Source of the DNA: Pyramidobacter sp. C12-8
GTDB lineage: Bacteria > Synergistota > Synergistia > Synergistales > Dethiosulfovibrionaceae
Reading direction: 5' to 3'
Length of the DNA: 61,605 bases
Assembly (NCBI RefSeq): GCF_002007215.1
Contig: NZ_MUHX01000014.1
Location: 1-61,605 of the forward strand
Under the pieces are notes generated by a model. The model saw nothing but the letters and a program-made list of their open reading frames with translations. It was not told where the DNA came from and ran no database searches. Both the position numbers and the translations under genes were made by a program. Below are positions 50,763 through 58,847 of this stretch, one piece after another; within the stretch, counting starts at the first letter, position 1; every line of letters begins with the position of its first letter.

Positions 50763-51856
50763 ACGCCGAAAAGTTTCACCTCGAAGCCGCCGAAGCGCTG
50801 ACCGCATGGTATAATTCCCACAAGCGCGACCTGCCCTGGCGCCTCGACCGCGATCCCTACCGCATCCTCGTCTCCGAAGCCATGCTCCAGCAGACTCAGG
50901 TGGAACGGGTGAAAAGCTTTTACGCGCGCTGGATGGAGCGCTTCCCCACGCTGACGTCGCTCGCTTCGGCAAGCGAAGACGACGTCCTGGCCTGTTGGCA
51001 GGGACTCGGCTATTACAGCCGCGCCCGCAGCCTCCGCAAAACCGCGCAGCTCGTCCGCGACGCCGGCCTGACGACGCTGCCCGCCGAACGGGAATTCCTG
51101 CGCTCGCTCCCCGGTCTGGGACCGTACACCGTCGGCGCCGTCTGCTCCATCGCCTTCGACTTGCCGGTCCCGGCCGTCGACGGCAACGTCAGGCGCGTTT
51201 TTTCGAGACTGCTGGATCTGAGCGAAGACCCCGCCAAGGCCAAGGGGACGGCGCTGATCGCCGCCCACGCCGCGGCCATTCTCAAACTCGGTTCGCCGCA
51301 TATTCTGACTCAAGCGTTCATGGAACTGGGCGCGACCGTCTGCACGCCCGGGGCGACTTGCAAATGCGCGCAGTGCCCCGTCGGACGGCTGTGCGCCGCC
51401 AAGGCGGCCGGCACGCAGGCGCAGCGCCCCGTCGGCACGCGCCGGAACGTTGTCGAGCGGCGCCGCGGCGCGGCGCTGCTGATCCTCGTCCCCCATGGCT
51501 GCGCCGTGCGCCGCCGCCCCGCCGGCGGTTTGTGGTCCGGATTTTACGAGATCCCATGGCTCCGCGGCGAGGCGGACGAAAGCGCCGAAAGCTGCCTTTC
51601 CCGGCTGACCGCCGAGCTGCGGCTTACCGCCCCATGTCTCGACCTTGAGCTGGAAGAGACTTTGAAGTTCACGCGCTGGCAGGTGCGCCTTCATCTGTGG
51701 AGCTGCCGCATGCCGCAGCCGCCGGCCGGGTGCGATGCCGTTTCCGCGGACAAACTGACCGGCTTGCCCATGCCGGCCGGGTTGAAGCGCCTTGTTCAGA
51801 AAGCGCTCGGGCAATCCGCCCGGAAGCAGCTCGAACTCTTCCCGCCAGTCCGGTAA
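50759..51856 (+). CDS. mutY: A/G-specific adenine DNA glycosylase MutY
   Basis: Removes adenine mispaired with 8-oxoguanine (365 aa). Active-site Glu in SEAMLQQTQVERV, helix-hairpin-helix LPGLGPYTVGAV, catalytic Asp in VPAVDGNVRRV. The [4Fe-4S] motif is CTPGATCKCAQCPVGRLC (about residues 198-215): spacing from the first Cys to the next canonical one is one residue longer than the usual C-x6-C, or an extra Cys is used. A NUDIX-like 8-oxoG recognition domain forms the C-terminus. It stands alone on the plus strand and a repeat element begins 3 bp after its stop. Confidence 0.94.
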   Translation: MNAEKFHLEAAEALTAWYNSHKRDLPWRLDRDPYRILVSEAMLQQTQVERVKSFYARWMERFPTLTSLASASEDDVLACWQGLGYYSRARSLRKTAQLVRDAGLTTLPAEREFLRSLPGLGPYTVGAVCSIAFDLPVPAVDGNVRRVFSRLLDLSEDPAKAKGTALIAAHAAAILKLGSPHILTQAFMELGATVCTPGATCKCAQCPVGRLCAAKAAGTQAQRPVGTRRNVVERRRGAALLILVPHGCAVRRRPAGGLWSGFYEIPWLRGEADESAESCLSRLTAELRLTAPCLDLELEETLKFTRWQVRLHLWSCRMPQPPAGCDAVSADKLTGLPMPAGLKRLVQKALGQSARKQLELFPPVR

Positions 51857-51858
51857 TA

Positions 51859-52018
51859 ATACTATTTCTCAATTAAAATGCCGAATACAGAGGCGCTGCG
51901 GAGGAGATTCACAAAGCGAGCTGCGCAGACCGCGCAGCGGTCGAAATAGTCCTGAGCGACTGAACTCCTCCGCAGCACCCTGAAAACTATGTTAATACTT
52001 TCTATCAAGAATTAGTAT
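51859..52018. repeat. Palindromic intergenic repeat, copy A (long form)
   Basis: 160 bp bounded by imperfect inverted repeats, ATACTATTTCTCAATTAAAA at the left and the complement of ATACTAATTCTTGATAGAAA at the right. Inside, a GCTGCGGAGGAG / CTCCTCCGCAGC outer stem encloses a 21-bp block (51921-51941) shared exactly, in reverse, with copy C and the stretch GAGCGACTGAACTCC shared with copy B. It starts 3 bp after the mutY stop. No ORF. Confidence 0.8.
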
Positions 52019-52073
52019 AAGATCGACGTTCTGTGTTCAAGCGCATCCATTTCATTCCAAGGAGGAAATTTCC

Positions 52074-52322
52074 ATGAAAGTCACCGTCTATGGCACCATG
52101 AACTGTCCCGACACCGTCGACGCGCTGCGCGAGTACGAAGCGCGCGGCATCGGCGTCGATTTCCGCGACATCGACGCCGACATCAAAACGCTGAAAGAGT
52201 TTCTCAAACTGCGCGACACGGAAGAAGTCTTCGCCGACGCGCGCCAAGAACACTTCGTCGGCGTTCCCTGCGTGATCAGGGAAGACGGCTCGCTCACCCT
52301 CGACTGGGAATCGCTACTGTAA
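52074..52322 (+). CDS. Small glutaredoxin-like protein
   Basis: 82-aa thioredoxin-fold protein. The start MKVTVYGTMNCPDTVDALRE has a single active-site cysteine (CPDT), so it would be monothiol, and the second half VGVPCVIREDGSLTLDW has the cis-Pro loop region with another Cys. This pattern is seen in glutaredoxin-related small proteins of anaerobes. AAGGAGG precedes the ATG. The partner and role are unknown. Confidence 0.8.
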   Translation: MKVTVYGTMNCPDTVDALREYEARGIGVDFRDIDADIKTLKEFLKLRDTEEVFADARQEHFVGVPCVIREDGSLTLDWESLL

Positions 52323-52356
52323 AAATTTCCGCACGCCGAAAGGTCCGCATACGAAA

Positions 52357-52393
52357 AGGCCCTGACGTTTTTTTGCGTCAGGGCCTTCGTTTT
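52357..52393. terminator. Terminator between glutaredoxin-like gene and tRNA-Asn
   Basis: A 12-bp stem (AAGGCCCTGACG and complement) with an 8-nt T-rich loop, then CGTTTTT. It can also serve the tRNA on the other strand, where TTTTCG follows. Confidence 0.88.
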
Positions 52394-52395
52394 TC

Positions 52396-52471
52396 TGGCT
52401 CCTCGAGCAGGACTTGAACCTGCGACCTAGTGATTAACAGTCACCCGCTCTGCCGACTGAGCTATCGAGGA
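52396..52471 (-). tRNA. tRNA-Asn (GTT)
   Basis: 76 nt on the minus strand: acceptor TCCTCGA pairs with TCGAGGA, the discriminator is G and CCA is encoded. D-arm AGCTCAGTCGGCAGAGC, anticodon loop with GTT, and T-arm GGTTCAAGTC fold normally. Confidence 0.97.
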
Positions 52472-52491
52472 ATTTATCAAGAATGGGGAAA

Positions 52492-52519
52492 ATTATACTC
52501 TTCACGCGCTCCGTGTCAA
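52492..52519 (-). promoter_or_regulatory. Promoter of tRNA-Asn
   Basis: On the minus strand TTGACA (52514-52519), 16-bp spacer, TATAAT (52492-52497), a consensus sigma-70 promoter about 20 bp before the tRNA. Confidence 0.85.
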
Positions 52520-52527
52520 GAGGCAAA

Positions 52528-52566
52528 TAAAAAAAGCAGCCCGGCGCGAACGTGCCGAACTGCCTT
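52528..52566 (-). terminator. Terminator of rplM-rpsI
   Basis: Minus-strand hairpin built from GGCAG and CGGC arms around a CGTTCGCG centre, followed by CTGCTTTTTTTATT. Confidence 0.78.
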
Positions 52567-52581
52567 TCCGTCGAAAAAGGA

Positions 52582-52974
52582 TTAACGCTTGCTGAACTGG
52601 AACTTCGCGCGGGCGCCCTTCTGACCGAACTTTTTGCGTTCGACCATGCGCGGGTCGCGGGTCAGAAGTCCCGCCTTCTTCAGCACGGGACGAAGATCGG
52701 GATTCATCTTCAGAAGCGCGCGGGCCAGGCCGAGGCTGATCGCGCCGGACTGGCCGGTGAGGCCGCCGCCCTGGGCGTTGACGAACACGTCGACCTTGCC
52801 CTCGAGCCCCGTCACGACCAGAGGAGACAGTGCCCCGCTCAGCCAGTTGTGGCGGGGGAAGTACTCAGCGGTCTCGCGGCCGTTGACCAGGAACTTGCCT
52901 TCGCCGGCGGCGATATGGACGCGGGCGATCGCGTTCTTGCGACGACCCGTACCCCAGTAATAAGAAGTAGCCAT
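52582..52974 (-). CDS. rpsI: 30S ribosomal protein S9
   Basis: Ribosomal protein S9 (130 aa), whose basic C-terminal tail reaches the P-site tRNA. Start YYWGTGRRKNAIARVHI, middle VNAQGGGLTGQSGAISLGLARALL, and end MVERKKFGQKGARAKFQFSKR are canonical. It lies 16 bp after rplM as in most bacteria. Confidence 0.98.
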   Translation of the reverse strand: MATSYYWGTGRRKNAIARVHIAAGEGKFLVNGRETAEYFPRHNWLSGALSPLVVTGLEGKVDVFVNAQGGGLTGQSGAISLGLARALLKMNPDLRPVLKKAGLLTRDPRMVERKKFGQKGARAKFQFSKR

Positions 52975-52990
52975 CGAATCTCCTCCTTCT

Positions 52991-53425
52991 TTACAGAGTG
53001 ATCGTCACGGGCTTCTGAGCCGCGTGAGGATGATTGGCGCCGGCGTAGACTTTCAGCTTGCGCCCGAAGTTCAGATGATTGTGTTTGGGAAGCATTCCCT
53101 TGATGATACGCTCAAGCAGGCGCACGGAGCTGCGCTTCATCGCCTCGCCGTAGGTCATTTCCTTGAATCCGCCGGGAAAGCCGCTGTAGGAATGGACCTT
53201 GGAAGTCTCCAGTTTGTTGCCGGTCAGGCCGACCTTGTCGGCGTTGATGATGACGACGAAGTCGCCCGTGTCGACGTGAGGCGTATAGATGGGCTTGTTC
53301 TTGCCCGTGAGGATCAGAGCGACGCGCGAAGCCAGACGTCCCGCGGGGACGTCGGTGGCGTCGATCAGGAACCAGTTCCGCTGAACGGTCTCTTTGCGAG
53401 CCATGAATGTCCGGTTGCCGGTCAT
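52991..53425 (-). CDS. rplM: 50S ribosomal protein L13
   Basis: Early-assembly ribosomal protein (144 aa). Conserved regions: NWFLIDATDVPAGRLAS, YTPHVDTGDFVVIINADKV, and GMLPKHNHLNFGRKLKVYAG. The ATG at 53425 (MTGNRTFMARKE) is chosen because AAAGGAG lies 9 nt upstream; the frame is open 50 codons further through the leader, without homology. Confidence 0.97.
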   Translation of the reverse strand: MTGNRTFMARKETVQRNWFLIDATDVPAGRLASRVALILTGKNKPIYTPHVDTGDFVVIINADKVGLTGNKLETSKVHSYSGFPGGFKEMTYGEAMKRSSVRLLERIIKGMLPKHNHLNFGRKLKVYAGANHPHAAQKPVTITL

Positions 53426-53611
53426 TCGAAACACTCTCCTTTTACGTTCTTGTTTTGAAATACTGCATGAGATCGGACCGCCGGGCTCTGGGGAACCCAA
53501 GGGATCCAGTGTTTGGAGCGCAACCGTCACTTCATCGATCAGAGGCCGTAGGGAAGTGTGTGACAACTCTACCAAAGCTCGAACGAGGAGGCGCGTTTCT
53601 CACAATTGGAT

Positions 53612-53641
53612 ATTATACTCTCACCAGCAGCGGATTGTCCA
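53612..53641 (-). promoter_or_regulatory. Promoter of rplM-rpsI with a long leader
   Basis: On the minus strand TGGACA (53636-53641), 18-bp spacer, TATAAT (53612-53617). It overlaps the end of the phosphoribosyltransferase gene. RNA starting near 53606 has an untranslated leader of about 180 nt before rplM. Confidence 0.7.
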
Positions 53642-54650
53642 GTGGTCCGGGCAATCTGCCGCGTTTCGCCACCGGTTTTCCGTCAACTTCCTTGAGATCC
53701 AGCGTCATGTCGATCTGCGCGCCGTGGCAGATGTAGCTGCCCACGCCGAAGGTGTCGGCTCCGGCCTCGGAAAGGACGCGGATCCGCTCGGGCGTCAGGC
53801 CGCCGGTCGCGACGATCTTGACGTGTTTAAACCCGGCCATGTCGAGGCGGTAACGGACTTCGCGGATCAATTCGGGGCCGACGCCGCCGCGCTCGCTGGG
53901 CGTGTCGAGGCGGATGGCGCCCAGATGCGGCCCGAGCGCCTGGGCGACGCGGAGCGCTTCTTCGCTCTCGTCCTTGAACGTATCGACGAGCACGACGCGC
54001 GTTTCGCCGGCCGGCGTGATCTCGTCGTACACTTTGGCCAGCTTGAGTGTGTCGCCGGCCATCAGGATCGCGGCATGGGGGATAGTGCCGGAGGGGTTCT
54101 GCCCCAGCAGTTTGGCACCGAGGATGCAGCTCGCCCCGGCGCAGCCGCCGACTTTCACGGCGATACGCTCCATCACGGGCGCGACGGCGGGATGGACATG
54201 CCGCGCGCCGAAGCAGAGCACGGGTTTGCCGGCCGCGGCGTCGACGCATTCGCGGGCCGCCGTCGCCCAGCCGGTCGAAGACGCCAACATGCCCAGCAGC
54301 GTGGTCTCGTACATGCCAAAGGCGCCGTACGGCCCGGTCAGGCGCATCAGCGTATCTTTCGGCTTGAAGGGCGTGCCCTCGGGAACGGCGTCGATGCGGA
54401 CGTTTTTCCCGCGAAGAAGGCGGGCCGTCTCCTCCACGCCGGCGAAAATGCCGCTGCGGCGGGCGAAGACCTCCGCCACGACGGGAGTGTTCAGAAGGCC
54501 CATATGGTCAAGCAGATCGCGGGTCCTGATGAAATAGATGTCCGTGGTCAGACCGTTGAGGATTTCCTCGTGCGTCGCGCTGGGCAGACGGTCAGGGGAA
54601 ACTTCTACCGACGCAACGTCTTTCAGAGTTTCGATGCTTGCAGTTGACAT
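53613..54650 (-). CDS. Nicotinate phosphoribosyltransferase
   Basis: Type II PRTase (345 aa) that joins nicotinate and PRPP to nicotinate mononucleotide in NAD salvage. Family features: start region NGLTTDIYFIRTRDLLDHM, the stretch VDTFKDE, RLDTPSERGG and GFKHVKIVATGGLTPERI with a phosphate-binding loop near GADTFGVGSYI. The short form without a C-terminal extension is common in archaea and anaerobes. An AAAGAGG box precedes the ATG. It works with the nicotinamidase and prs gene products elsewhere in this window. Confidence 0.9.
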   Translation of the reverse strand: MSTASIETLKDVASVEVSPDRLPSATHEEILNGLTTDIYFIRTRDLLDHMGLLNTPVVAEVFARRSGIFAGVEETARLLRGKNVRIDAVPEGTPFKPKDTLMRLTGPYGAFGMYETTLLGMLASSTGWATAARECVDAAAGKPVLCFGARHVHPAVAPVMERIAVKVGGCAGASCILGAKLLGQNPSGTIPHAAILMAGDTLKLAKVYDEITPAGETRVVLVDTFKDESEEALRVAQALGPHLGAIRLDTPSERGGVGPELIREVRYRLDMAGFKHVKIVATGGLTPERIRVLSEAGADTFGVGSYICHGAQIDMTLDLKEVDGKPVAKRGRLPGPLDNPLLVRV

Positions 54651-54671
54651 TGATCGCGGGCCTCTTTCGTA

Positions 54672-54893
54672 TCAGAGAATGATCAAAGCAAGCGAGTTGA
54701 GCATGAACAGGGCGCAGACAATCACGGTGATCTTGGACAGGCCGGAGAAACGCGCCCACTGATTGGCCGTCGGATCGGCCAGCGTGGCGCCGCCGAAGAT
54801 ACCGCCGCGGCCTTGTTTGCGCGGCTGAAGCAAAACCACGGCCATCAGCACCACGCAAAGAAGAATCTGGACAATGGAAAGAAAAGTTTTCAC
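54672..54893 (-). CDS. secG: Protein-export membrane protein SecG
   Basis: 73-aa component of SecYEG with two membrane helices (TFLSIVQILLCVVLMAVVLLQ and ITVIVCALFMLNSLALIIL) around the conserved QGRGGIFGG loop. The start codon is GTG with GGAGG upstream. A possible extended -10 (TGGTACAAT, 54960-54968 on plus) lies about 70 bp before it. Confidence 0.94.
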   Translation of the reverse strand: MKTFLSIVQILLCVVLMAVVLLQPRKQGRGGIFGGATLADPTANQWARFSGLSKITVIVCALFMLNSLALIIL

Positions 54894-55035
54894 TGGAGCG
54901 CACCTCCGAAAATTTTTGCTGAATCGTTCGTATCCATCTTACCCGATGAATTCCGAATGATTGTACCACAAAGTCCCGCCGGAGGGAAATCGGCCAACGG
55001 GGCGACCTCAAGAGGAATGTCTGCGCGCCTGATTT

Positions 55036-55647
55036 TCAACTTTTCAGGCGGTGCAGCATCTCGATAAAAGCCTGCGACGCCTTGGCCCGGTGCGATAATT
55101 TCGCTTTCGTCTCCGCCGGCAGCTCGCCGAACGTCAGGTCATATCCTTCGGGAATGAAAAGCGGGTCGTAACCGAAGCCGTTCCCGCCGCGCTTCTCCTG
55201 AATCACACGGCCGTTGCAGTAGGCCAACGTCTGCCAATGAACGCTTCCGTCGGGAAAAGCCAGCACGAGCGCCGCGGCGTAACGCGCGAAACGGTCCGAC
55301 TCGCCGGCCATGTTGGCGATCAGCCACTGGCGGCAGGCTTCGTCGTCTTCGCCGCCGACGCGCGAAGAATAAATGCCCGGCTGCCAGTTCAGCGCGCGCA
55401 CCTCGATGCCACTGTCGTCGCTGATGGCGGGCAGCCCCGTATGCTTTGCCCAAGCGCAGGCTTTCAGCGCCGCGTTTTCCAGAAAAGTGGCGCCGGTCTC
55501 CTCCACGCTCAACGGGCGTTCGCAATCGCCGCCGAAGATCAGTTCGATCCCGAGCGGCGCCAGAAGAGCGCGAAACTCTTCGTACTTGTGCCGGTTGCCG
55601 CTGGCGATCACCAGCTTTTGAAGCGAAACCCCGTCCATCACGATCAT
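55036..55647 (-). CDS. rdgB: XTP/dITP pyrophosphatase (RdgB/HAM1)
   Basis: Removes non-canonical purine nucleotides (203 aa). Motifs VIASGNRHKYEEF, VEETGATFLENAALKA, ISDDSGIEVRAL, and GNGFGYDPLFIPEG are typical. The ATG lies directly after the rph stop (TAG-ATG) and GGAGG is 8 nt upstream inside rph, so the two are coupled. The rph-rdgB order is conserved in many bacteria. Confidence 0.96.
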   Translation of the reverse strand: MIVMDGVSLQKLVIASGNRHKYEEFRALLAPLGIELIFGGDCERPLSVEETGATFLENAALKACAWAKHTGLPAISDDSGIEVRALNWQPGIYSSRVGGEDDEACRQWLIANMAGESDRFARYAAALVLAFPDGSVHWQTLAYCNGRVIQEKRGGNGFGYDPLFIPEGYDLTFGELPAETKAKLSHRAKASQAFIEMLHRLKS

Positions 55648-56376
55648 CTAACGGACCTCCGCGTCGTCCCATTGCAGCGTGCGGCGCTGCAACGCCGTCA
55701 GTTCGTGGATTCCCGCCGACGCCAGATCAAGCATCCCCGCCATCTCCTCGCGGGAAAACACGCCGCCTTCGCCCGTTCCCTGCACTTCGATAAAATCGCC
55801 CTGTCCGTTCTTGACGACGTTGAAATCGACCTCGGCGGTGCTGTCTTCCTCGTAACACAGATCCAGCAGCAGCCGTCCCCGCACCTTTCCGACGCTGACG
55901 GCCGCCACCGACGACTTGAGCGGCAGTTTCTCGAAAGCCCCCTGCCCGCGCAGCCAGCGCAGCGCGTCGACCAGCGCCACATAGGCGCCGGTGATCGAAG
56001 CGGTACGCGTGCCGCCGTCCGCCTGGATCACGTCGCAGTCGAGCGTGATGCAGCGCTCGCCCAGCGCGTCGAGATCCACGGCGGCGCGCAGCGAACGGCC
56101 GATGAGGCGCTGGATCTCCTGGCTGCGTCCGTTGACTCGCCCTTTTGCGGCATCCCGCGGCACGCGCACCGCCGTCGAACGCGGCAGCAGCGAATATTCG
56201 GCCGTCACCCAGCCTTTGCCCTGTCCGCGTAAAAAGGGCGGCACTTTGTCCTCCACCGTGGCCGTGCAGAGCACTCTGGTGCGCCCGCAGGAAATCACGC
56301 AGGACCCTTCGGAGTAAATGTTCCAGTTCCGTTCCATGGTCACGGGGCGAAGTGCGTCGGCCCGTTCTCTCGTCAA
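55648..56376 (-). CDS. rph: Ribonuclease PH
   Basis: Phosphorolytic 3'-5' exoribonuclease trimming tRNA 3' ends (242 aa from the chosen start). Core: [63 protein letters not shown]. The start is unusual: no ATG, GTG or good ribosome-binding site fits the family N-terminus. TTG at 56376 (AGAGA upstream) or ATT at 56385 (GGAGG 9 nt upstream) would begin the protein near LRPV as expected; an upstream in-frame codon at 56454 would add a non-conserved hydrophobic lead. Confidence 0.92.
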   Translation of the reverse strand: MTRERADALRPVTMERNWNIYSEGSCVISCGRTRVLCTATVEDKVPPFLRGQGKGWVTAEYSLLPRSTAVRVPRDAAKGRVNGRSQEIQRLIGRSLRAAVDLDALGERCITLDCDVIQADGGTRTASITGAYVALVDALRWLRGQGAFEKLPLKSSVAAVSVGKVRGRLLLDLCYEEDSTAEVDFNVVKNGQGDFIEVQGTGEGGVFSREEMAGMLDLASAGIHELTALQRRTLQWDDAEVR

Positions 56377-56440
56377 AGTATGAATCTCTTTTCGCCTCCA
56401 TAAATAAAACGATAAGCAGTTTTTTCTGCCCGCGAGAATT

Positions 56441-56490
56441 TTGAAAAAATACAAGATCAGCGCGCACGAGCGTTTCCCGCGCGCTGATCT
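56441..56490 (-). terminator. Terminator of the GerMN gene
   Basis: Minus-strand AGATCAGCGCGC / GCGCGCTGATCT stem, 13-nt loop, then TGTATTTTTTC. Confidence 0.85.
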
Positions 56491-56495
56491 CTCAC

Positions 56496-57155
56496 TCAGC
56501 CGTTCGCGTTTTCCAATCCCCAGGGGTCGGAAAGGCGAATCGAGCCGACGTTCTGCACCCAGCGGCCTTCCTGAAGGAAATAGACCTGTTTGACCGGCAG
56601 GAAATTCTCCACGACTGTGCGCACGATCCCCGTCAGCATCAGCAAAGCGCGCTCTTCCGACATCTTTCCCAGGCCGGCGGCGAACCCCTGCGGCAGATCG
56701 AGATAAACGGCGATGCCGTCGCGATAGACATGCTTTGCCTCCATGACGTTGGCCCAGCTTTCCGAAGATTCCCGGAAGATCGCGTTCACGGCTTGGATGA
56801 TCTCGTCTTCCTGCACCTCGGACAGGACTTTCAAGCTGGCTTTCACCATGCCGTCGCGTCCAAGCGGGTAGACCGCAAGCTCTTTGCGCGGCCCCACGAC
56901 GCTGTCGTTCGAATCCTCGGCCGCCAGGAGACGCTGCAGATCCTCCGTGTTGGAGACGACATTTTCCTGCTTGAGCACGTTCTTGCGATCAAGCATCTTC
57001 AAAAACAGATCGGCCCCGTAATAACCTGCCGCCAGAAAGATCACCATCACGCTCAGCTGCGCCAGCACGCGCAGGAAAAGCGGCGCGCGCCGCCGCGGCT
57101 GATAATATTCCTCACGGTCGGGCGTTCGCGGCCGGCGCGAGATCTCATCGTTCAC
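56496..57155 (-). CDS. GerMN-domain membrane-anchored protein
   Basis: 219-aa protein with a short cytoplasmic basic N-terminus ([19 protein letters not shown]), one membrane helix (about residues 28-50), and an external GerMN domain ([22 protein letters not shown] ... [10 protein letters not shown] ... [18 protein letters not shown]). GerMN was named from spore germination proteins but occurs widely in envelope-associated proteins of non-spore-formers. The start is GTG. It sits 48 bp downstream of the amidase gene, so a joint role in cell-wall remodelling is plausible. Confidence 0.85.
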   Translation of the reverse strand: MNDEISRRPRTPDREEYYQPRRRAPLFLRVLAQLSVMVIFLAAGYYGADLFLKMLDRKNVLKQENVVSNTEDLQRLLAAEDSNDSVVGPRKELAVYPLGRDGMVKASLKVLSEVQEDEIIQAVNAIFRESSESWANVMEAKHVYRDGIAVYLDLPQGFAAGLGKMSEERALLMLTGIVRTVVENFLPVKQVYFLQEGRWVQNVGSIRLSDPWGLENANG

Positions 57156-57203
57156 TGTCGATCACTCCTCAAATAGGATCTCTTTCCCAAGGACTCTCGG
57201 GAA

Positions 57204-58847
57204 TTAACGGTTGATGAAGTTTATTATACCTGATGCGATCGATTCCGCCATCCGCTGCTGATACGCCGGCTGCGCCAAACGCTTCGCTTCCGACAGCTCG
57301 GTGATGAACCCCGTCTCGATCAGCACCGACGGCATGACCGCGCCGCGCAGCACCCAGAAAGGCGCCTGAGCGACTCGCTTCATGTCCAGCCGGCTCTCCT
57401 GCCCCGCTTTGAACAGCTCCTCGGCCAGATCGGTGCTTTCGTCGATCTTGGCATTCTGCTGCATGTTGCCCAAGATCGACAGCAGCATCTCAGTTCTCTT
57501 GTCCGACGATCCCTTCTTGCCGGAACTGTCCTCGGCTATCTCGGCGTTTTCGATTCTCGCCAGCGTCATGGCGTCTTTGTCGGTCGGCAGGGCCATGATA
57601 TAGATTTCCACGCCTTTGGAATGGCGCCCTTTGGGCAGGGCGTTGAGATGGATGCTGATAAACACGTCCGCCTTCCAGTCGTTCGCCATTTGCGTGCGTT
57701 CCCGCAGCGTGGGATACGTATCCCCTTCCCGGGTCATGCGCACGGTCACCGCTCGCGAACGCAGCTCTTTCGCCACCCGCTTGGCAATCTGCAAGGCGAG
57801 ATCCTTCTCCCGATACCCGTGCGCCATGGCGCCGGGATCCTTGCCGCCGTGCCCCGCGTCGATGACGACGAGTTTCTTGCCCTTGCGGGAACGCGGCGCC
57901 GGAGAAGGCGGCTTTTTTTCACGAGATTTGTCCTCTCCGCCTTTCGCGCCCAGCTTCTTATCATCCTTCTGGCTTCCGTCCCTCGCGGAAAACTCCCCGC
58001 TTTCGTTTCGACGCGAGGTTGTGTCGTCCAGCTTGAAATCCATGACAAGGCGATAAGGATCGCTCAACGTGAAGACTTTGACCGTTCTGCCGGGAAAAGA
58101 AAAATCCAGCCGCGCCGTGGAATCGTTCTTAACCGACAGGGCGATGTCGGAACGCGCGGATTTGAGGCCGCGCCTTTGCGAGGCCTTCATCGGCGCAAGC
58201 ACCACGGTCAGCGTTTCATCCCGAACGGTATATGAAGGTTCGGCAGAGCCCTCGAGATCGATAACAGCCCGCACGTCGGCATGATCGCCGCCCCACCTCA
58301 GCGCTTTCAGCCGGGGAAGATCCTGCGCCTTTTGCTGTTCCCGCCGGAGCGGTCCCCGCTGTGGCGCGTCGTTGGCGGGCGTTTTCTTCCGATCGCCCGA
58401 TCCCCGCTCCACCGGAGGCGTTTGCCGCTTTCCCGCCCCTGACCATTGCAAGGCCACGTTCCGCCCGTTTCTCTTCAGAAATTGCGAGAACACGCTCAGC
58501 ACCGTGTCAGTGTCAACCCACCAGTGCCCATCTTCCATACGCGCCCGTGCCGGCAGAGCGACGACGCTGTACCCGATCCACACGACCGCCGCGCCGCGCA
58601 CGAAGCGCAGCCCGACGGGAGCCTGCACGACCAGTTCCTCTTTTTCCCGCCGGGTCTGGTATCCAAGCCCCGCCGCTATCTGGTCCGCCGCAGCCATGCG
58701 GAGCGAATGAAACTCCTTCACCTCGACGCTTCCGGAAACTCCGGCACCGCTCCACTGCCACGTGCTTGCGCCGGCGCTCGAAACGACCCAAAGGCAAAGG
58801 AAAATGACAAGCGCAACGTTCAAACATTTATTTTCCAGCCACCGCAA
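57204..58847 (-). CDS. N-acetylmuramoyl-L-alanine amidase with AMIN domain
   Basis: Secreted peptidoglycan amidase (about 548 aa). A signal peptide (NVALVIFLCLWVVSSAGAS) is followed by a copper-amine-oxidase-type stalk domain, a Ser/Lys/Pro-rich linker, an AMIN localisation domain (VRAVIDLEGSAEPSYTV ... YRLVMDFKLD), another linker, and the Amidase_3 catalytic domain. Zinc/catalytic residues appear in IDAGHGGKDPGA (His), YREKDLA (Glu), FISIHLNA (His) and VLIETGFITE (Glu). The start is uncertain: TTG at 58847 (GGTGG upstream) is chosen, with TTG 58823 and ATG 58886 as alternatives; it overlaps pmbA by 20 bp. Confidence 0.9.
   Translation of the reverse strand: MRWLENKCLNVALVIFLCLWVVSSAGASTWQWSGAGVSGSVEVKEFHSLRMAAADQIAAGLGYQTRREKEELVVQAPVGLRFVRGAAVVWIGYSVVALPARARMEDGHWWVDTDTVLSVFSQFLKRNGRNVALQWSGAGKRQTPPVERGSGDRKKTPANDAPQRGPLRREQQKAQDLPRLKALRWGGDHADVRAVIDLEGSAEPSYTVRDETLTVVLAPMKASQRRGLKSARSDIALSVKNDSTARLDFSFPGRTVKVFTLSDPYRLVMDFKLDDTTSRRNESGEFSARDGSQKDDKKLGAKGGEDKSREKKPPSPAPRSRKGKKLVVIDAGHGGKDPGAMAHGYREKDLALQIAKRVAKELRSRAVTVRMTREGDTYPTLRERTQMANDWKADVFISIHLNALPKGRHSKGVEIYIMALPTDKDAMTLARIENAEIAEDSSGKKGSSDKRTEMLLSILGNMQQNAKIDESTDLAEELFKAGQESRLDMKRVAQAPFWVLRGAVMPSVLIETGFITELSEAKRLAQPAYQQRMAESIASGIINFINR

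Noticed and set aside
55016-55045. Inverted repeat around the rdgB stop (CGCCTGA / TCAGGCG)
   Set aside because: No T-tract follows on the minus strand, and the stem is short.
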